A stretch of 64,000 bases of DNA from Pelodera strongyloides (Eukaryota; Nematoda; Chromadorea; Rhabditida; Rhabditidae), in contig JAANDG010000587.1 in NCBI GenBank assembly GCA_036852015.1, forward strand, positions 25,665 to 89,664, written 5' to 3'. Positions 56,558-64,000 of this stretch are shown piece by piece. Each line of letters begins with the position of its first letter. The stretch's first letter is position 1. The notes under the pieces are model-generated. The model did not search any database and had not been told where the DNA came from. It worked only from the letters and a program-made list of their open reading frames with translations. The translations under genes and the position numbers were made by a program.

Positions 56558-59500
56558 TTATTCGAATTTAACACATCCACAACAGTCAAACATTTCGCAA
56601 GGAAGTAAATCTGAAAATAATAAGAAAAACTACTTAACGCAACTTAACTGGTTTCTTATTGACACACATTAGAGTATGTAGAGTGACACACAGTCATTAC
56701 ATAAGCTGGACACTTACTACATAACCTATTGCATTAATACAAGCTGTATACTACATATTATTACATGCTGCATACTACATACTACATACTATACTGCATA
56801 CTACATATGAATGCTATAATAAAAAGAAGAATAAGCCCTTATTACCAACCTGTGGAATGCAGACTGTGCTCGTCGACCGTCGCCAACAGCTTGGTTTGTA
56901 TGTGATCTAAATTGAATATATTATCGTTCAACGTAATGTAATATAATGACTTTTAGCAGAATAAACTCTGCAGGTCTAGGTCTTCGACTCGGCTTAAGTC
57001 ATACGCCAAAGTAATTTACAAATGTAGACTAAAATAACTAAAAATAACATCAACATACGGCAGGACACACCTAATCATAGCACAGAATACATCAGGTAGC
57101 AGGTTATACCAGTTATCCGAATCCGGGAAACCAATTCTTGTGGACAAACTTTAGCGCATTTTGGCCCTGGTTCGGGTGCAGCGGGAGCACTACAATTCAA
57201 TTAAAAATTTTAGGGTTCAAAAAGTTACAGCTATATTCACCTATGAATTGCTACGAGGCTTTGACTTCTCACTGTCAACATACAAAATAGCAATCGAATT
57301 CGAGAGTGAGAATTGAGAATGTCAAGGCAAACGCCATTATTTCCCCTCTCAGGGAATGGAGTATTGAAAATGGCCTCTGAAGCTAAATAAAGAAAATTAC
57401 ATAATGATGGGGAAACACATAAACACCGTTTCAAAAACATCATCTAAACACACACGGAATAATTGATTGCAAATAATGCAAATTGTAGGAAACATCCATA
57501 AGTAAAACGGGAAAATCAAAGAAAACTACCTGGAAAACGCCACGTAGTTGTTAAATCGCTTAAAGAATGGGAGCACGGAGCACATGTGATGTCCATTAAA
57601 GCCTAGAACATTTGTGGATGCAGCCATAAAAATAAGCACTTATTTATACGAAAGAGCTTATGGCGCCTCATATCCAAATTAGACACAACCGGCACTTGCT
57701 TACTAAAACTACTTACTAAATTTTTTGAGCTTCTTATGCCAAAACAGCATTTTCTTTCTTTCAAATAATTACATAATGCAAGCCCACACGCGAAACGCGC
57801 AGAAACTATACAACATACCTTGAACACTGTACCTGGTGCCTTCGAAGTCCCGATCGACGACCCAGCCATTCATCATGAACTGCAATCTTCTTAAGTTTTA
57901 TGTACAATACATAACAACACAAAAAGTGGATATAAGCGCAATCGGGCAATATTTGTAGGCAAACTTCACGTTATAAGCTGGAACAACTGACTATAAGCTT
58001 AACGATGCGCTAACAACAAAGTCAAACATAAGAAAAAAGAATAACAACAAGGATAAACATCTTATACTTGAAAAAATTTAGTTTCGGAACTTTTTTTGTG
58101 CGCCGTTTGGGCGCTTTTGCACTTTTTCCTGCAGTTTTGCGGCAAGTACAGTTGCTGGCTACGGTACTCCACGCAGGAAATAAAAACCCAAATTTACCGC
58201 GCACCTATCCGCGTACTTTGCAAACTGCGCGGAACGCGCCAAAGTACGCGCGCGTTCACAAAAGCGCGGCTAGCTACGCGTGCACTCCAATTTGCGCGGC
58301 TAGCTACGCGCGCGTCTGCGCGTCCGAGAACGTAGTTAAAGGAAGAAAGTTGAATGGAATCAGTAGATGATTAGTATCGATCTTGCATGACACAAGGACC
58401 TCATTAGTACTGATTTAGGATGCGTATGGTCTTGGGGTTAATGCTAACCTCAAACTTGGGTAATTAAACCGCAACAACTTGATTTGGATGTTGAGGATTT
58501 ATTGAATGCCAGTAACAGGCTAGTCGAGTTAATTAATTGCCCTCACAAGGTACATTAGACTATTAGGGTACATTACGAAACACGAAGATTATTGGAGAAT
58601 TAGATATAGAGGCATTATGGAGTTTGGTTGAATATCTACTAAGGTTTTCAACGCTCCGAAAAGTGAGAACGAAGCAAAAAGGTGCCGAACTATATCGTCA
58701 ATTAACATCTACACAAACAACACAAGCTGTACACTTGGACATTAAGCTAATTACATAAATCAAGGCGATAGGTTAATTAGAAGCCAGCTTAATTACCTTC
58801 GCCTCGGACTATCGTAGATATGCCTGCTTCTAGAGCAATTGTTCCCAATTACTAAGTTTGGAAACTTATGAGGGTGAGTCAGGCTTATGAGACAATAAAT
58901 GCTGGCCTGACGTGTCTTGTTCTAGGCGAGTCTGACCTTAGTAATGACCTTTTCTTCGTGACCTCAGTGACCTTAGTGACCTTAGTGACTTTAGTGATTA
59001 GTGGCCTTAGTTACCTTAGTGCCCGTGGTAATTAGTGGTGTGGAGTGCTGAGGAAAAAGATGAAAAAGTAATCGATTTGCACAAAAAATCTATAATTTAC
59101 CTCATTCCGTTCTCAATCTGCGTGAGTTTTGGTACTTCGAAGTCTTGACCACCTCGGTATCTCTTGTACTCGCCATTGTTCTCCGCAATTACCTAAAAAT
59201 TGGATAATTACTGTAATTGCTTATTCCTAATTATCGTGTTCTTGGTCTTGTTCATGGTAGTCTCTAGCTCCAGGTTTCAGCACTTCTACAATTTATGTAT
59301 TAGAGATAACTTCGATCATTTTTCTTTTAATTCTAAGACAAGGAAAGGTTAGTTATTAGATTTTATATGCATACATCTCTCCAAATTTTATATGAATATT
59401 TAATTACTATTATTATTTATTATTTAAGATTCCGTTTGGAAGCAGTCTTGCCCCCTGATGTCCCCGGGCACCCTTGGTCTAAGGGGAATTTATCCCAAAC

Positions 59501-61038
59501 CGTGATAATTGTGATTAACATCGACTTTTATCATATCAGTGAAACATTGAGATTTGTTTGTACTTCTTTTTGAGAACCAATACTTGGCAACCCAATTATT
59601 TCTGAAACATGGCGTTTTATGTTATTTTATCGGCTGTATTTTTCACTTGATTTGCCACTCGTTGGTATTTTTTATGGAATTTTTATTTAACTTTCAGTCA
59701 AAGTTGGCATAAGTGTAGGGGGGAAAGCTGCTTAGCTTCTAATAAGTATTCTATTCTTATAAAATGTGTTGCTTTGTTGTTTTATGTCGGTATGAAGGTT
59801 TGAGGGCTGATCTTGACTTTCAGGTCATTTCCCAATTCCATTTTCATTACAACTTACACTCGTTCAACTTCTGTTTATGAAGGAAAAATTTGAACTATGC
59901 CCGGCAGCTTTGTTAAAAATAGCTGCTTACACCATGTTATCAGGCATTTTGGGAGCGTCGCGATGCGCTTTAGAATGATAGCTTATCGGCTAGTTTCTAG
60001 TGCCGGGTTCAAGTCTTTAATCTAAACTCACAAAAAGTTGTAAACAGAAGGGTTTAAACTTTTAGGCTCGAAGTACACGTAAATATTGCGGACGGGCCGA
60101 TTTTAAACATAAGCATTGATGCCTTACATTAAAAAAAACTAGCTTGTACCTACATTAGCTTCATTAGCAACATAATAATATTGTACTTTTAGTTTGTAGC
60201 TTGATAATTTGCATGTATACTACAGTACCCACTCAAATTCTGTTTATCCAAGCTTGATTTTCCAAGTTATTGATTGAACTCGCTTTAAAGCGATATAACT
60301 GTTTTTTTTTAAACGTATTGTGAAACAACTGCATTCCCATGTGCTCAGTATCGCGCAGAAAATACTCCCTATCGTGCATTTTGCATAGCTACATTAGAAT
60401 ACCACGTTTCAAAAGTCGGCTGTTATACCACTTTAAAATAGAGCGCTCGCCTTGAAAGGGGCGAACTAGAGCACCACGTGAGAGCGAATTAGCGACGAAA
60501 CTAGAGAAAAATGAACTGATAAGTGATCGAAATGCCGATAATTTGATAAGAAAATACTCAAGACTCCACGTGGAAACAAATGCACCCGAGTTAGAGTTAG
60601 AGGACATGGACTTGACTCTTAGGGCGGTAGAAAGATTTTAAAATTCTAATAAGGCCATGGGGGACTTGGAGGACTACTAAGAAATAAACAAGTTTTTGCG
60701 AACTTCACCACTTTCGACCACACTTATTCTTAGACTTGTCCAGAGGCCATATTCACCACTCGGATTCCCTCGGCGAAATAGTCCCTGGGGACAGAAAATA
60801 GCATTCTAATGTGAGACAAGCAGCAAAAAAAGACGGGGAATTCTCCGTGGGGAATTGAGTGGTGAATATGGCCGCTGTGTGGCGAAATATTGAAGCTTAT
60901 TACCTCCCGTTCTCTCTTACACTATTTTAGCTGAGCGTCTTCTGTTTTCTTCATCATCTTTTTTCAACTACATAACAAGCTTCCTTTAGACGAGCCATCG
61001 AACTGTACTTTAAAATAGAGAAAGAGCGAGAGAGAGAG

Positions 61039-61095
<57 letters not shown>

Positions 61096-63218
61096 GAGGG
61101 AGCGAGGGAGCGAGGGAGCGAGAGAGAGAGAAAAACAGTGGTCTATTATGACGTCACTATTTGTTCTACGTAACCCTCTAACCTTCAGAGCGTATCTACC
61201 CTGTTCTCAGAGTTCAATAAGATCAAAAAGTTGTCTCGGACAGATACAATCTGGTTGACCACGTGACTCGGTTCATGAGCACCCGACCTCGGACGGGTCC
61301 GGGTCAGGTCGTCGCCCTAAAAAGCACGTGTGCAGTGTGCACGACGCGTACCAAGCGCGTGTAAAATTCGCGTCACACACTGATTCAGTTTGACATATCC
61401 CCGTGCACCTGCACCGACTACAGTACATATTCAGCAATTCATAAGATAAGCTCCGCCCACATAAGATACGAACGCACGTGGATGTGGCGTGACTGGGTTC
61501 GTCACGCGTACTCTGGTACCCGTATTAGCGGAGGAGATAGGATGACACAACGTTTTCAACGAAATGAAAACTGCTGCTTGTCGTGATACGAAAAGTACTA
61601 GAGGTTTGTGGGAGAAGGGGGACCAAAAACAAAGGGCGATACTTATCGATTGATAGGCAATTATCATTGATTGACAGTACTGTATATATGGAGTAATCAA
61701 CAATTACCCATTTTTGCAACATCTCTGAAGTCTACGATTCTACAGGATAGGCAATAACGTGGATTTTGAAATAACAATTACTAATAGATCACTACGCTGG
61801 GTTTTATTTTATGTTACAGCTTTTTGACGTTCTAACATGCGAGCCGTCTTCGTTAAAGCGAAATACCGGCCGGTTTTTGGAACACATCGAGTAGACCAGC
61901 ATTCTTATGCAGCTTAAGCAAATACACCTAAATTGGTGTTAAAAATCGAGCTAAATTCCAGCAATTTAACATAAATACGTAATAATTCAGTAGTTTACGA
62001 TGCGTTTCAAAAAACCGGCCGGTATTTCTCGTTGATTGATATCTAAATATTACAATTTGACAATGAACAATTTATACTGTAATGATACCAATGCATATAT
62101 GACCGACGCAAAACAGCGTGTTTCACATTTGCGATTTGCCAACTTCAGCTTTGGAAAAGATTGGACGATGTTATTTTAGTTATAGCAACAAATCCCAATG
62201 TTTCACTGGCATAATATTAGATCATTACCCGAGAAGCAAGTCAATTGCGGGATCGCTATTAATCCATCTTACCTTTGGATAAATAGCGATTCCCGCAATT
62301 ACAATTGCGAAGCTCCGGCCGGTGTCAAGATCTGGATGTTATTAATTATCCATACGCCGCGGCGAATGCGCCTCCCAACCTCGTTTTTGCGAAGTTTCCG
62401 CGCCGATGTGGCGATGGTGCCGCGCGCGACCTTTCTGCATATGCCGCCGCGCAGTAGACTGAGTTTTTATTGAAAAATTGCAACAATTGTCCCGATATCT
62501 CTACAGATCAGTGGTCTTCATCACACGTTTCCAGTACTGAGAGTTATCTTTTGCAGACAAACGCCAACTTTTTTTTCGCGGAAAATTTCGATAAGAAGAA
62601 CACGTGATTGAAACTCGCCGATATTTCTCCCTTGAAATTTTAATGGCGAATTAACATTTTAAATGGATGTTAATGATTTTAAAGGGAAGAGGATCACGCT
62701 GAACGAAGAAAGCGAAAATTTTGTTTTAAAGGGAAGTTAGTCGGGAAGTTCACAAGAAGTCCTCAGGAAAGTCCTCACTGTCCAGAAAACGCTTCAAAAA
62801 TCGAATGTTATACCGCTTTAATTACGTTTAATATCAAGTAGCATCACACTAGCTCAGACAGGCACTGTTGCAAGTCTGGTGATTGATTATATATATATAT
62901 ACATGTGTCTATTCTTATCCTTTATAACAAAAGACCAGTGACCCCAACAGCTGTTTTTGATGCAATTTTTCACATGAAAAGCAGGATACCTAACAATAAG
63001 GCAGAGTCAACACGCTTTACTGCACGTTATAAGTCCACGCATTGTAGTCTGTTACGCAATAGAACGCGGTTAGCCTTATTCATTGGCTAGGCAATGGCGT
63101 AGGCGGCGCAGAGATTATGATTAAATAATTATAAAAAATTACCAAAGTATAGTACCTTTAGGATGACCTTGTAGATCAATTGCACGAAGGGAACGAGTAG
63201 AAATATATATTCAATCAT
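56558..63218 (-). CDS. small membrane-anchored or secreted protein, 7 exons, tentative
   Basis: Exons 63156-63218, 59101-59192, 57819-57886, 57531-57603, 57110-57189, 56850-56906 and 56558-56610 give an in-phase frame of 161 residues ending in TAA. Exon 1 (MIEYIFLLVPFVQLIYKVIL) is a signal peptide or membrane anchor, with an in-frame stop just upstream. The middle has charged and aromatic segments (ENNGEYKRYRGGQDFEVPKL, FMMNGWVVDRDFEGTRYSVQ, MCSVLPFFKRFNNYVAF) and a Pro/Ala stretch; the end is Cys-rich (MFDCCGCVKFE). Weak points: the exon 3 acceptor in this phase is CTTAAGAAG, 7 nt before a better TTGCAG that would break the frame, and donor GTACTA of exon 1 is poor. A second gene starting at the ATG right after that TTGCAG is possible. 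No family recognised. Confidence 0.45.
58090..58330. repeat. GC-rich patch with repeated GCGCGGCTAGCTACGCG
   Basis: The 17 nt word occurs at about 58263 and 58296. Other CGCG-rich words are inverted against each other. It lies in the second intron of the tentative 7-exon gene. The 100-codon ORF here is due to base composition. Confidence 0.55.
60285..60436. mobile_element. TTAA MITE, diverged
   Basis: TTAAAGCGATATAACTG at the left and GGCTGTTATACCACTTTAA at the right, inverted and TTAA-flanked; a diverged member of the family. Confidence 0.6.
60745..60873. mobile_element. 129 bp inverted-repeat element
   Basis: Ends GGCCATATTCACCACTC and GAGTGGTGAATATGGCC are perfect 17 bp inverted repeats; the interior holds CGGGGAATTCTCCGTGGGGA. 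Lies in the first intron of the tentative 7-exon gene. Confidence 0.75.
61016..61131 (+). repeat. long GA microsatellite
   Basis: About 115 bp of GA units with GCGA and GGGA interruptions, the longest in the window. Confidence 0.95.
61853..62030. mobile_element. TTAA MITE (CCGGCCGG ends)
   Basis: TTAAAGCGAAATACCGGCCG at the left and AACCGGCCGGTATTTCTCG at the right; the right TTAA is lost. Confidence 0.8.
62242..62300. repeat. 59 bp hairpin
   Basis: AATTGCGGGATCGCTATTAA pairs with a right arm reading AAATAGCGATTCCCGCAATT, leaving a short loop CATCTTACCTTT. A GC-rich patch follows at 62340-62450. Confidence 0.7.
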
Positions 63219-63667
63219 AGTGTTTAATAGGAACTATCGATTGGTTTTGAAAAATCTATTTTCCCGCGATTTTTTGAACTGCAAGCAAACGAGCGTTACG
63301 GTGTATAAAACAATGTAATGCGTACAGAAAACAGAACAATAGTATGGACGCGATTAACAATGGTAAGTAAGAATAATAAAGACTTTGAAAAATTGATTCC
63401 CAAAAGCTATATTTCAAAGCCAAAAGCTTAAAAGCAAAATACGGAGGAATTTTTGTGAGCTCATGGGTGTGTCATTTATCTTCAAAGGTTTTATACTAAA
63501 TTTCTTGAAACTGGTTGCAAGGTATATTTAACAATAAATCTTTTGCTTTACAGATGTAAAAAGGCATAATGACGGCGAGCGACACATGTTTGATATCTTG
63601 ATTCAAAGATAGAAATTGCAACATTCAAATAAACTTTGAAAACGAAATAACCCCCGAAGCGGCAGAA

Positions 63668-63815
63668 GTCACCAAAAAAAAAACATTTGATGACTCGTTT
63701 GTGACCACTTGGTGACCAGTTGATGACGATTTTCGAAGAAACTTCACGAGAAAGTCACATATGGTCACCAAATGGGCTGGCCCATGAAAAACCAGGGAAC
63801 CGTCACCAAATGGTT
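63668..63815. mobile_element. CCATTTGGTGAC-family element
   Basis: Starts CACCAAAAAAAAAACATTTG and ends with CCGTCACCAAATGGTTACTC; contains GGGCTGGCCCATGAAAAA. Homologous to 52590-52755 in opposite orientation. Confidence 0.65.
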
Positions 63816-64000
63816 ACTCCGTTTTCTATGTGTGTTTTACCCACGCCTGCGCAGGCGTAAGTCACAATACGAAAAATAGCTTCAGTTCAGTATGAAGTTC
63901 GCTTCTTGTCAATTTTGTAGCGAGAAATCGAGAAAATATATCCCTATCTGATCAAGGTTCACAAAATAAACCGAACGTTCTTTGAGCGCCAACTGTTAGA

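Noticed and set aside
56473..56610. Longer reading of the last 56.6 kb exon (IYFLAKCLTVVDVLNSNN...) ending at a GTAAGA
   Set aside because: Its phase does not match the preceding exon; the in-phase reading stops at 56558. It cannot be fully excluded.
59985..60030. Possible tRNA-like B box (GGGTTCAAGTC)
   Set aside because: No matching A box at the right distance and no cloverleaf could be drawn.

Overview
This is a eukaryotic window, almost certainly from an invertebrate animal. Its genes are split into short exons (45-250 bp) by introns of about 0.2-4 kb. Coding sequence is sparse, and most of the DNA is repeats in an AT-rich background. The 3' splice sites are mostly TTTCAG/TTTTCAG, and three genes have such a site only 11-23 nt upstream of their ATG. 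That resembles spliced-leader trans-splicing, so a nematode is the best guess; this is inference, and other trans-splicing animals are not excluded. All gene models here were assembled by eye from splice sites and reading phase. Gene models marked low confidence may be wrong.

Layout. 1-3.4 kb: no confident gene; a tRNA-like fragment, a perfect AT-rich palindrome and one possible membrane-protein exon. 3.4-13.9 kb: a tandem array of a ~2.9 kb unit. Each unit carries a ~1.2 kb foldback (two ~530 bp arms around a conserved ~165 bp loop), a GA tract, a CA tract and a relic of a hydrophilic, GC3-biased peptide gene. One unit is interrupted by a 530 bp GC-rich element holding a tRNA-Leu-like sequence. 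14.7-20.7 kb (-): a complete 10-exon 3-ketodihydrosphingosine reductase gene (KDSR, sphingolipid synthesis at the ER). It has a 26 bp minisatellite in intron 9 and an inverted partial copy of its catalytic exon in intron 6. 21.7-24.2 kb (+): a 6-exon secreted Gly/Asn-rich protein of unknown function. 24.3-26.4 kb (-): a 4-exon RPP14-like RNase P/MRP subunit, convergent with the previous gene. 28.9-34.6 kb (+): a 6-exon RD3-like gene with a 5'-truncated LINE inserted antisense in intron 3, bounded by a 12 bp target duplication. 37.9-41.1 kb: a diverged, inverted copy of the tandem-array element. 43.7-49.6 kb (-): the catalytic 3' half of a cGMP-dependent protein kinase (PKG). 56.5-63.2 kb (-): a tentative 7-exon gene for a small membrane-anchored or secreted protein.

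Functional links. RD3 in vertebrates restrains photoreceptor guanylyl cyclases, and PKG is a main cGMP effector. Finding both within 10 kb is suggestive of a cGMP theme but may be chance. KDSR and RPP14 are housekeeping genes. The rest of the window is dominated by non-autonomous elements: a TTAA-flanked MITE family with CCGGCCGG-containing ends (at least seven copies), a CCATTTGGTGAC family, GC-rich inverted-repeat islets, foldbacks, and GA/CA microsatellites.
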